From Bacteroidia bacterium (lineage in GTDB: Bacteria > Bacteroidota > Bacteroidia > Flavobacteriales > Schleiferiaceae): a DNA stretch of 60,466 nt. How positions within the stretch are numbered: the first letter of the stretch is position 1; each line of letters opens with the position of its first letter. Below the pieces are notes generated by a model. The model saw nothing but the letters and a program-made list of their open reading frames with translations, was not told the origin of the DNA and did no database searches. This document shows, one piece after another, positions 42,664 through 51,200 of this stretch. The position numbers and the translations under genes are program-made. Location of the stretch: assembly GCA_030424545.1 (NCBI GenBank), contig JAUHWL010000016.1, forward strand, positions 1-60,466. The letters are read 5' to 3'.

Positions 42664-43182
42664 ATGGATATAAAATCATCGGCTTGGTTGCAACAAATCT
42701 TAATGAAATTAGATTTAGGAAAAGAAGAAGATTACCAAAAAAGTGTATCGGAATTGCTTGATGAACAGCCCTATTTAATGGGTTTCTTATTTAATTTAGA
42801 AGAAGATTTTAGCGAAAATGTTTTAGAGTTAATCATTAGATCTACCATAGCTTTAGGCAAAAGTTTTGCCCATACGGGATTGTTTTTTAAAGTAATTTCT
42901 ACAACAGATTTAGAAGAAGTGGTAGATGAACAAATTGTTCATTTTGAAAATTTGGAAGCACAAGGGCCAACGGCATTTACAGAGCAAAACATTATAGAAA
43001 AAGCCAGCAGCCCTGCAGCGCTTGGTGGGTTATATAAATTTATAGATCAAAACGCAACAGCATTAGAGTTGCCATTTGCGCACCGCACCAGCTTGCTTTT
43101 GGTTTTAAGTGCTATAATAGAATTGTTTGAGAAAGCTGCATCGCCCGTAGACCCAGACAAAGCAAAACCAACAGACACATGA
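42664..43182 (+). CDS. Conserved-looking protein of unknown function, coupled to paaI
   Basis: The product has 172 residues, acidic and all-helical, without signal peptide or membrane segment (KSSAWLQQILMKLDLGKEED, DEQPYLMGFLFNLEEDFSEN). No motif is recognised. Its last codons overlap the paaI start (ATGA at 43179-43182), so the two are translationally coupled. This suggests work with phenylacetate-pathway CoA esters, but it is inferred only from position. Confidence 0.7.
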   Translation: MDIKSSAWLQQILMKLDLGKEEDYQKSVSELLDEQPYLMGFLFNLEEDFSENVLELIIRSTIALGKSFAHTGLFFKVISTTDLEEVVDEQIVHFENLEAQGPTAFTEQNIIEKASSPAALGGLYKFIDQNATALELPFAHRTSLLLVLSAIIELFEKAASPVDPDKAKPTDT

Positions 43183-43604
43183 ATCCACACGTAAAAAAGA
43201 TGATGGATAGCGATGCTTTTAGCCAATGGCTGGGCATCGAAATTTTAAAAACAGGCCCGGGCATTTGCGAGCTAAAAATGACGGTGCGCCAAGAAATGAC
43301 CAATGGTTTTGGCATTGCCCATGGCGGCATAACCTACAGTCTGGCCGATAGCACTTTGGCTTTTGCCAGCAACGCTCACGGCACGCAAGCGGTAAGTATA
43401 GAAACAAGCATTAGCCACACGCGCCCCGTAAAAATTGGCGATGTGCTTTTTGCCACGGCCGAAGAAAAAAACAACTCGCGAAAGTTTGGCATCTACGAAA
43501 TTAAAATTACCAACCAAGACGGGAAGATAGTTGCGCTTTTTAAAGGGACGGTTTTTAAGAGCCCTCCCCAGCCCTCCCAAAGGGAGGGAGACGCAGCGAG
43601 ATAA
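43179..43604 (+). CDS. paaI: PaaI-type hotdog acyl-CoA thioesterase
   Basis: The product has 141 residues. The hotdog fold carries the family signature near residues 44-52 (NGFGIAHGGITYSLADSTLA, with the active-site Asn/Gly/Asp elements), then SIETSISHTRPVKIGDVLFA. It hydrolyses stalled CoA thioesters of phenylacetate degradation. The last 14 residues (SPPQPSQREGDAAR) are translated from a palindromic repeat rather than from family sequence, so the native 3' end was probably overwritten. Confidence 0.9.
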   Translation: MNPHVKKMMDSDAFSQWLGIEILKTGPGICELKMTVRQEMTNGFGIAHGGITYSLADSTLAFASNAHGTQAVSIETSISHTRPVKIGDVLFATAEEKNNSRKFGIYEIKITNQDGKIVALFKGTVFKSPPQPSQREGDAAR

Positions 43605-43660
43605 ACACACGCTGGGCATTCTCCTTCGAGATCGAAGGAGTACCACGCGATAGCGTGGGG
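43560..43660. repeat. Composite of three palindromes at the end of paaI
   Basis: Three hairpins lie in tandem: CCCTCCC/GGGAGGG (43572-43588), CTCCTTCG/CGAAGGAG (43621-43640) and CCACGC/GCGTGG (43643-43658). Arrays of this type recur in Bacteroidota. The first palindrome lies inside the paaI reading frame. Confidence 0.7.
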
Positions 43661-43712
43661 AGGTAGTTGACAACTCAACACTTAAAACTAAAGACTAAAA
43701 ACTTAAAATAAA

Positions 43713-44921
43713 ATGAAACAATCTTACATCATCTCCGGAACAAGAACCCCCATCGGTAGCTTTGGTGGCACATTAAGCGCAGTGCGTGCAGATGATTTGG
43801 CCGCACACGCCATAAAATCACTGCTAGAAAAACACCCTGATTTAGACCAAAAAGCCATAAGCGATGTGATTCTTGGTTGTGCCAATCAGGCTGGCGAAGA
43901 CAACAGAAACGTAGCCCGTATGGCGAGTTTGTTGGCCGGTTTGCCGTGGAGCGTTCCGGGTGAAACCGTAAACCGACTTTGCGCCAGTGGCATGAGTGCC
44001 GTTGTGCACGCCCATCGCGCGATAGCCGCCAATGAAGGCGACCTTTTTATAAGCGGTGGAATGGAACACATGACCCGAGCGCCTTACGCCATGAGCAAAC
44101 CCAGCCGCGCATTTGGCACCGACAGCAAAATGTACGACACCAGTTTTGGCTGGCGATTTGTCAATCCGCAAATGGAAAAATTATACGGCACGCACGCCAT
44201 GGGCGAAACGGCCGAGAACTTGGCCGATATGTTTAAAATCAGTCGCGAAGACCAAGATAAGTTTGCGCTTTGGAGCCAGCAAAAAGCTACAGCCGCGCAA
44301 AACAATGGCCGCTTGGCCGAAGAAATTTCTGCGGTTTCTATTCCCCAACGCAAAGGCGACCCCATCATTTTCGCCCAAGATGAGTTTGTAAAACCAACAA
44401 CAACTTTGGAGATTTTGGAGAAACTGCGCCCCGCTTTTCGCAAAGAAAACGGCACCGTAACCGCAGGAAACGCATCTGGCTTAAACGATGGCGCAGCCGC
44501 TCTTTTAATCGCCAGCGATGATGGAATAAAACAACAAAATTTAACGCCTTTGGCGCGCATTGTGTCTTCAGGTGTTTCGGGTGTTGAGCCACGCATTATG
44601 GGCATCGGCCCAGTTTATGCCAGCGAATTGGCGCTGAAACGTGCCGGATTAACCATCAACGATATGGACATTCTAGAACTCAATGAAGCATTTGCCGCAC
44701 AAGTTTTAGCCTGCACCCGCAAGTTGGGCGTTGCCGATAACGATCCGCGCATCAACCCAAATGGTGGCGCCATTGCACTTGGTCACCCGTTGGGGATGAG
44801 TGGGGCACGCATTTTAAACACAGCCGCGATTGAACTCCACAAACAAAACAAAAAGTACGCGTTGGTTACGATGTGCATTGGCGTGGGGCAGGGGTATGCT
44901 GTGGTTTTGGAGAAATGTTGA
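43713..44921 (+). CDS. paaJ: 3-oxoadipyl-CoA/3-oxo-5,6-dehydrosuberyl-CoA thiolase
   Basis: The product has 402 residues. It has the thiolase active site: Cys near residue 90 ([10 protein letters not shown]), His near 358 ([10 protein letters not shown]) and the C-terminal Cys near 388 ([13 protein letters not shown]). [20 protein letters not shown] is characteristic of the PaaJ/PcaF subgroup. It performs the final thiolytic cleavages giving acetyl-CoA and succinyl-CoA. It lies on the same strand as paaI, separated by the repeat array. Confidence 0.93.
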   Translation: MKQSYIISGTRTPIGSFGGTLSAVRADDLAAHAIKSLLEKHPDLDQKAISDVILGCANQAGEDNRNVARMASLLAGLPWSVPGETVNRLCASGMSAVVHAHRAIAANEGDLFISGGMEHMTRAPYAMSKPSRAFGTDSKMYDTSFGWRFVNPQMEKLYGTHAMGETAENLADMFKISREDQDKFALWSQQKATAAQNNGRLAEEISAVSIPQRKGDPIIFAQDEFVKPTTTLEILEKLRPAFRKENGTVTAGNASGLNDGAAALLIASDDGIKQQNLTPLARIVSSGVSGVEPRIMGIGPVYASELALKRAGLTINDMDILELNEAFAAQVLACTRKLGVADNDPRINPNGGAIALGHPLGMSGARILNTAAIELHKQNKKYALVTMCIGVGQGYAVVLEKC

Positions 44922-45005
44922 TAAGGTTATTGGGTGATAAGTGGTAGGTTGATATGACTGGACGTGAAAGGGTGATTAGGAGGTTGATGAATTAAAAATT
45001 TTGAT

Positions 45006-45380
45006 ATGAGCTATCAGGGATTTGAAGATTTAGAAATTTGGAAAAAGGGTCGTGTGCTTAGAAATGAAGTGCGTAAGCTGTGCAAAACTTTTCCAAGTGA
45101 TGAACGCTTTAAATTGATAGACCAAATGGTGCGTGCTTCCAGATCGGTTACTGCTAATATTGCCGAAGGTTCAGGGAGGTTTCATTATCAAGAATACATT
45201 CAGTATTGCCGCGTGTCTCGTGGTTCTGCCACAGAAATGCTAGACCATTTTACTGTAGCTCTTGATGAAGGCTAGATTGAAAAAGACGTATTTGAAAAAT
45301 TTTGGAACGAATACAAATCACTCCAAAAAATGATAAATGGGTATATTTCATACCTCAAAAAAAGAAAACTAGAAGATTGA
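45006..45380 (+). pseudogene. Four-helix-bundle (S23/Avd-like) protein gene interrupted by a TAG stop
   Basis: The frame is open for 89 codons (MSYQGFEDLEIWKKGRVLRN, MVRASRSVTANIAEGSGRFH), then TAG at 45273-45275, then 34 more in-frame codons (IEKDVFEKFWNEYKSLQKMI) to a TGA at 45378. Family members normally read through here with a Gly-Tyr-Ile sequence, so TAG replaces a Tyr codon by one base. These proteins resemble the 23S rRNA intervening-sequence protein and the Avd accessory of diversity-generating retroelements. The gene is embedded in repeat-rich DNA. Confidence 0.82.
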
Positions 45381-45387
45381 TTTTGTT

Positions 45388-45854
45388 AGGAGTTATGTTG
45401 ATTGGGTGGTAAAGTGATATGGCCGGGTGGAACTGGGTGAAAAGGTGATAGGGAAATAGGGTGATAGGGCTGAACAGTTTTAGATAAAATCATCCTATGA
45501 AATAATACTAAAATTAGCAACGCCATATCAACGAGCAACCTTATCAACTTAAAAACCAGGATGAAAGACCAACACTGTCTAAAATTAAGAATAGCCATTT
45601 CGTTATTCAATTTCTTAGTATTTCAATCTTTAATTTAGGAATATTGATATTCAATTATTATGAAAGACGAAAACTACATATCAACCAAAGCCAACCTAGC
45701 CCTATCTATCCCCCTATAAAATTATTATCTTATCCACTAAAATACCCTTACAGCCATATCACCTTATAAACTTGTTACCTCATTCTTCCCCCAATACGCG
45801 CACAGTCCTATCAACCAATCAACATATCACCTTATCCCCAAATACACCTTAAAC
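45388..45854. repeat. Repeat-rich, gene-free stretch flanking the four-helix-bundle gene
   Basis: From about 45390 to 45475 short units such as GGTGATA and GGGTGAT recur on the plus strand, and from about 45720 to 45840 the complementary units (ATATCACC, TTATC, TATCAACC) recur, forming an imperfect large-scale inverted repeat. Similar units (GGTGATAAG, GGTTGATA) also precede the gene at 44925-44995. No gene is convincing here. Apart from these repeats I see nothing else. Confidence 0.6.
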
Positions 45855-47183
45855 ATGAAAAAAACACTCCTCCTCATCTGCCTCCCGTTTCTAGCCATCT
45901 CCCAAACAACATTCACCGAAACCACCATAGATACCGGCCCGGCAACCATCGGCATTAAAAAGGTTGTGCCGCTAGATTTTAATCAAGATTCGTTGGTTGA
46001 TGTGGCGATTATTCGCATTGGGCAAGACGAAATATTTGCGTATCAAAACAACGGTACAGGTTGGGGCCCGCAAATTTCTGTTGCCGATTCGCTAAGTTTT
46101 CCGGCCGACATTTGCGCTACTGATGTGGCTTCAGACGGTTTTCCAGATGTGGCATCGGTTAGTTTATTCGCTAAAAATTTGAGGCTTCATCCCAACCAAA
46201 ATGGTGTGTTTGGCAACAACCAAATTTTAGATTCCAATTACATTTTTCCGAATGAGATTTTCTCGACAGATTTTAACATTGACGGCTGGGACGATTTGCT
46301 GGTAGTTGACGATACCGCGGTTTATTATTTTGAAAATAACGGAATTGGCGGCTACAACAAAAATCAAGTGGCGGGCAAAACCGAATATTATTGTGGCGGC
46401 ATTGCCGATATTAATGGCGATTCGTTACCCGATATTTTGCTGGGAAGCATAAAATTGTACACCTACATCAACAACGGAAATGGCACGTTTACCCGCGATA
46501 CGCGCAACGAAGCGCTGATTAACGATTTTATTTTTGAAATTGAGCTGGCCGATATTGATGGCGATGGCGACAACGACATGGCCATTTATTACGGGAACAC
46601 CAACAGCTACATAGATTGGTACAAAAACGACAGCACCGGCCAATTCTCTTTTGGTGGCAGCATTACAAGTTCATCTAACGATGTAAAAAGTATGCGGTTT
46701 GCCGATTTCACAAACGATGGTCTGCCAGATTTTGTAACGGCCTACGGACAAACAGGCGAATTGGTTTGGATGGAAAACCAAGGCGCTGGCGTGTTTAGTG
46801 CAGAAAACGTGCTAAAAACGTATTCAATAATTTTACGCGAAGTGGCGGTGGCCGATGTAGATTTTGATGGCGACATCGATATTTTTTGCGGCCATAACAA
46901 CGATGGGCTTTTCTTGTGGAAGAACAATCTCAACACCATCTCCATTCAGGAAAATAAATTAGCGCCTGTTTTGTACCCAAATCCAACCGAAGGAGCGCTA
47001 CATTTAAATTGTTCTCAACCTGGCTTTTATTCCGTAACTGATGTAAACGGTAGAAAATTAATAGAAAATAAAAATTTGTCCACAGGCGAAAATGAAATTC
47101 AGCTTAAATTAAAACCGGGAATTTATTTTTTTACGTGGAAGGAAGGAACAAAAACTTTCAGTCAAAAAATTCAGATAAAATAA
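45855..47183 (+). CDS. FG-GAP/VCBS-repeat protein with type A T9SS sorting domain
   Basis: The product has 442 residues with a signal peptide (MKKTLLLICLPFLAISQ). Residues about 25-360 hold repeated calcium-binding FG-GAP/VCBS blades (DFNQDSLVD, DINGDSLPD, DIDGDGDND, DFTNDGLPD, DVDFDGDID) that fold as a beta-propeller. The C-terminal 75 residues are a type A sorting domain (VLYPNPTEGALHL, LKPGIYFFTW). It is expected to be exported by T9SS. Its stop overlaps the next start (TAATG). Confidence 0.93.
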   Translation: MKKTLLLICLPFLAISQTTFTETTIDTGPATIGIKKVVPLDFNQDSLVDVAIIRIGQDEIFAYQNNGTGWGPQISVADSLSFPADICATDVASDGFPDVASVSLFAKNLRLHPNQNGVFGNNQILDSNYIFPNEIFSTDFNIDGWDDLLVVDDTAVYYFENNGIGGYNKNQVAGKTEYYCGGIADINGDSLPDILLGSIKLYTYINNGNGTFTRDTRNEALINDFIFEIELADIDGDGDNDMAIYYGNTNSYIDWYKNDSTGQFSFGGSITSSSNDVKSMRFADFTNDGLPDFVTAYGQTGELVWMENQGAGVFSAENVLKTYSIILREVAVADVDFDGDIDIFCGHNNDGLFLWKNNLNTISIQENKLAPVLYPNPTEGALHLNCSQPGFYSVTDVNGRKLIENKNLSTGENEIQLKLKPGIYFFTWKEGTKTFSQKIQIK

Positions 47184-47545
47184 TGCAAGCAAAAACCGTA
47201 GACAACTACATAGATGCCGCACCCGAATGGGCCGCAAAAAAATTAATTATTCTGCGCAAACTTGCGCTTAAAGCCGGTTTTGAAGAATCTATAAAATGGA
47301 ATGCACCAAGTTACGCGGCCAAAAAAAATGTGTTGGGTTTGGCGGCTTTTAAAGGCTGGGTTTCGCTGTGGTTTCATAATGGAGCATTTTTGGTAGATCA
47401 CGAAAAACAATTTCAGCCCGCCTTAGAAACTACAAAAACCATGCGCCAGTGGCGCTTTTTGCCCGAAGATGAAATTGACGAAGCACTCGTTTTAAAATAT
47501 ATGTTGGAAGCAAAAGCTGCTGATTTGGCAAAATCTACTTTCTAA
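47183..47545 (+). CDS. DUF1801 (YdhG-like) protein
   Basis: I choose the ATG at 47183, which shares bases with the previous stop (TAATG). The product has 120 residues and matches the DUF1801 pattern (MQAKTVDNYIDAAPEWAAKK, ESIKWNAPSYAAKKNVLG). The family is small, cytoplasmic and of uncertain function. A longer frame starting at 47135 overlaps the T9SS tail and is unlikely. Confidence 0.85.
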   Translation: MQAKTVDNYIDAAPEWAAKKLIILRKLALKAGFEESIKWNAPSYAAKKNVLGLAAFKGWVSLWFHNGAFLVDHEKQFQPALETTKTMRQWRFLPEDEIDEALVLKYMLEAKAADLAKSTF

Positions 47546-47578
47546 AGAATCATAAATCCACAATCATAAATCAAAAAA

Positions 47579-48181
47579 ATGCCCATTTACGAATTCAACG
47601 GCCTAAAACCTGTCATCCACGAAAGTGCTTTTATTCACCCGCAAGCCAATGTTACGGGCAACGTTTTTATTGGCAAAGATTGCTACATCGGCCCGGGTGC
47701 CGTGTTGCGTGGCGATTGGGGCAAAATAGTTTTAGAAGACGGCTGCAACGTGCAAGAAAACTGCGTAGTGCACATGTTTCCGGGTACAACCACATTGCTA
47801 AAAGCAGGCGCCCACATTGGTCATGGCGCCATTGTGCATGGCGGCACCATTGGCAAAAACTGCTTGGTTGGCATGAATGCTGTTATTATGGATGAGGCAG
47901 AAATTGGCGATGGCTGTATTGTGGGCGCGTTGTGTTTTGTTCCGGCAAAAACGGTTATTCCCGAACGTAAAATTGTGGTGGGCAATCCGGCAAAAGTGGT
48001 AAAAGATGTAAGCGATGAGATGTTGGCTTGGAAAACCGAAGGCACCAAACTGTACCAAAAATTGCCAGAAGACTGCAGAAAAACCTTGATAGAATGCGAA
48101 CCGCTTAGAAAAGAAGAGAAAAACAGAAAGCCGCAAGAGGAATCGTACAAAATTTGGAAAGACTCTAAAGAAGGGATGTAA
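47579..48181 (+). CDS. paaY: PaaY-type hexapeptide-repeat thioesterase (gamma-carbonic-anhydrase fold)
   Basis: The product has 200 residues. A left-handed beta-helix of hexapeptide rungs (about 15-150) carries the zinc-binding His of the family (NCVVHMFPG; HIGHGAIVHG). The N-terminus MPIYEFNGLKPVIHESAF is characteristic of PaaY. It serves as a thioesterase that relieves CoA-ester stalling in phenylacetate catabolism. It lies 2.6 kb after paaJ, with unrelated genes in between. Confidence 0.9.
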   Translation: MPIYEFNGLKPVIHESAFIHPQANVTGNVFIGKDCYIGPGAVLRGDWGKIVLEDGCNVQENCVVHMFPGTTTLLKAGAHIGHGAIVHGGTIGKNCLVGMNAVIMDEAEIGDGCIVGALCFVPAKTVIPERKIVVGNPAKVVKDVSDEMLAWKTEGTKLYQKLPEDCRKTLIECEPLRKEEKNRKPQEESYKIWKDSKEGM

Positions 48182-48241
48182 CAACTTAATGTATTTATGC
48201 TTATTTTCGGGGATTCCAACTTAAGTATAAAATACATTTTT

Positions 48242-51200
48242 ATGAGAAAAACACTACAAGATCGAAATTATTCTAGAAATGGCCGTGAGAGCTGGCAGCG
48301 GCTATTTCAAACCTCAAAACTAGCGAAGGCTTATGCCTCTGTTAGTTCTAGCTTTGCAATGGCAGCACTCACAATTCTAATTGTTTTTGGTTTTGCTAAC
48401 TCGGCTTCTGCTCAATACACATATGTTCCAACGTATGTGGTAGATGGTGGCAACCCGAATGGTACGAATACTAATTCTGATAGTTATATAAGTGGTTACA
48501 CGGCTATTGGAACTACTTCGGCAGCTACAAATACCTGGAGTTCTACATATGCACTTCCATTTACATTCAATTTTTACGGATCTCCCGTTACCCATTTTAA
48601 AGTAAGTGGCAATGGTGTAGTTACCTTTGATACAACTGCAGTGAATGTTCCTGCAGATTCAAATACAAGTTTGCCAGCTACGGGATCAAATATTCCAGAT
48701 AAATCTATTTTAGGTTTTTGGGATTCATTTACCGGATCAGCACCTACAGGTTCGAACGACCAAATTTGGGTAGGAATTGAAGGAACAGCGCCTAATCGTC
48801 AAGCATGGATTAAGTATTATTCTTATGAGTATGGTAGTACAGGTTCATCACAAGTGGCTTCTTTTGCATATTGGGCCATTGTTTTAGAAGAAGGTACTGA
48901 TAAGATATATATAGTAGATATGAATTACCATAGTAATGGTGCAAACCTTACTTCAACCATTGGTGTTCAAAACAATTCGCTTTCTGCTGTAGAATATGGC
49001 AATAGTGCCGTAGGTATGGGTGCGGGTAGCACAGGTAATGCTGATAATGATTATTACGAATTTTCTCCAATCTTATTGGTAAATGATAATGCAGGTATCG
49101 CTTCAATTGATGCGCCTGTTAGCCCATTAAGCACCGGTGTTCAAAACGTAGATGTAACCATTAAGAACTTTGGTTTAAACACACTTACTTCGGCTACTAT
49201 AAATTGGAAAGTAAATGGTGTTTTACAAACGCCTTATAGCTTTGTTGGTTCTTTGGGCCAAGATGCTACATCTTTAGTTACTATTGGTTCATACAATTTT
49301 CTTTCGGGTACATCAACCGTAGAGGTTTGGACCTCTTTACCTAATGGTAACACAGATAATGATACAAGCAATGATTCTGCTATGGTTTCGCTTTGTACGA
49401 GCCTATCAGGTAGCTATACCGTTGGTGGTTTAGGAGCAGATTATGCGGACGTTGCAAGTGCTGCAGCAGCACTAAATTCTTGTGGTATTAGTGGAGCCGT
49501 TACATTTAACGTTTCTGCCGGAACATATGCAGGTGGTTTTTTTATCAATGAAGTGGCTGGAGCTAGTAGCACAAATACAATTGCGTTTATAGGTGCAAAT
49601 GCTGCAACTACAACAATTTCTCATGACGGAACGGGACAAAATGCTACAATTTTATTTGATGGCGCTGACCATGTAACCTTCCAAAATTTTACAATCGCCA
49701 ATACGGCAACGTCAAACGGTTGGGGAGTTCAGTTTACAAACCAAGCAGACAACAATACCATTGATAGTTGTGTAGTAAACGTAGATTTAGGTACAAACTC
49801 TAGTGTTGTGCCGGTTTTAGCAACAGGTAGCACTACATCTGTATCTAGTACAGGTAATAATGCGAACAACACAACAATTAGTAATTCAACACTCAATGGT
49901 GGATATTACGGTGTTCGTTTTTACGGAAGTTCTTCAGGAGCATCAGATAATTCAAACAATACTGTAGATAACTGTGTCATTAATTCATATTACTACGGTC
50001 TTTACTACTATTACCAAGATGCGCCAGTTGCCACAGGAAATACAGTGAATTTAAGTAATACTTCTTCTGGATACGGTTTGTATTGCGGCTATAGTCGTCA
50101 TATGAATTTTTCTGGTAATACGATTTTAGAAGCTAGAACATATGCGCTTTATGTTTGGCAAAGTAATGGGTCATCACAAAATGCAACCGCTAGATTTACT
50201 ATTGCAAACAACATGATAACTGCACTAAGTTCTGGAGATGGTATATATATTACATCATCTAATGATTTTGACATTTTCTATAATTCAATTACAGCAGAAA
50301 ATGATCAAGCATTATGGTTATCATCTTCAGCAAGTGGTTATGATATTCGCAACAATATTTTTGCTGCCTCAGGTACCTCTCAAGTAATAGATTTGGATGC
50401 AAACCCTGGGTTAACAGATGTAATTAATTATAATGTTTATTATCATTCAGCTGGTGGAGACATTGCCATCATGCCATTGGGCACTTTTTCTACGTTAGCC
50501 GCATGGCAATTGGCAGACTTAGTTAACAATGTAAACTCATTAGAAGGTGACCCTTCATTTTTTAGTGCAACAGATTTACACTTGGCTGGAACAATTGCAG
50601 ATAATGCAGGTGTGCCAATTCTTAGTATAACTACAGATATTGATGGAGATACACGAAGCTTAACTACGCCAGATATCGGTGCAGATGAGTATACAGCACC
50701 TTCATGTTCTCCTCCAGGCTCGTTAACAGCTACAGCTTTAGCTACAACTGCAGATTTAGGATGGACCGCAGGTGGAACAGAAACCATGTGGGATGTGGAA
50801 TATGATACCGTAGGATTTACTCAAGGTTTGGGTACGTTGGTCGTAAACACAACCTCTAATCCTTATACAGCAACATCGTTGACTCCACAAACAGACTATG
50901 AATTTTATGTTCGTGCCAAATGTGGTGGATCATCAAGCCCATGGATAGGCCCACTTTCATTTACAACAGCATGTTTACCTGCCACTGCACCATTTACAGA
51001 AAACTTTGATGGTTTGGCGTTGTCAAGTCCATATACAGATTTACCTGCATGTTGGGAACCACAAGTTGGCCCTGATTGGTGGGATGTAACAAATGGTTCA
51101 ACTAATAGTCCATTTTATTTATCTGGTTTTGTTGACCATACAACAGGTACGGGTAACTTTATGTGGATTGATGCCTCAAGTGATATTACCGCAAATGAAA

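Noticed and set aside
44084-44605. 173-residue ORF antisense to paaJ
   Set aside because: It is a shadow of the thiolase codon pattern and encodes low-complexity Ser/Ala-rich protein without features.
45386-45610. 74-residue minus-strand ORF downstream of the four-helix-bundle gene
   Set aside because: It lies within the GGTGAT repeat tract and its translation (HPISLSPFHPVPPG) reflects the repeat.
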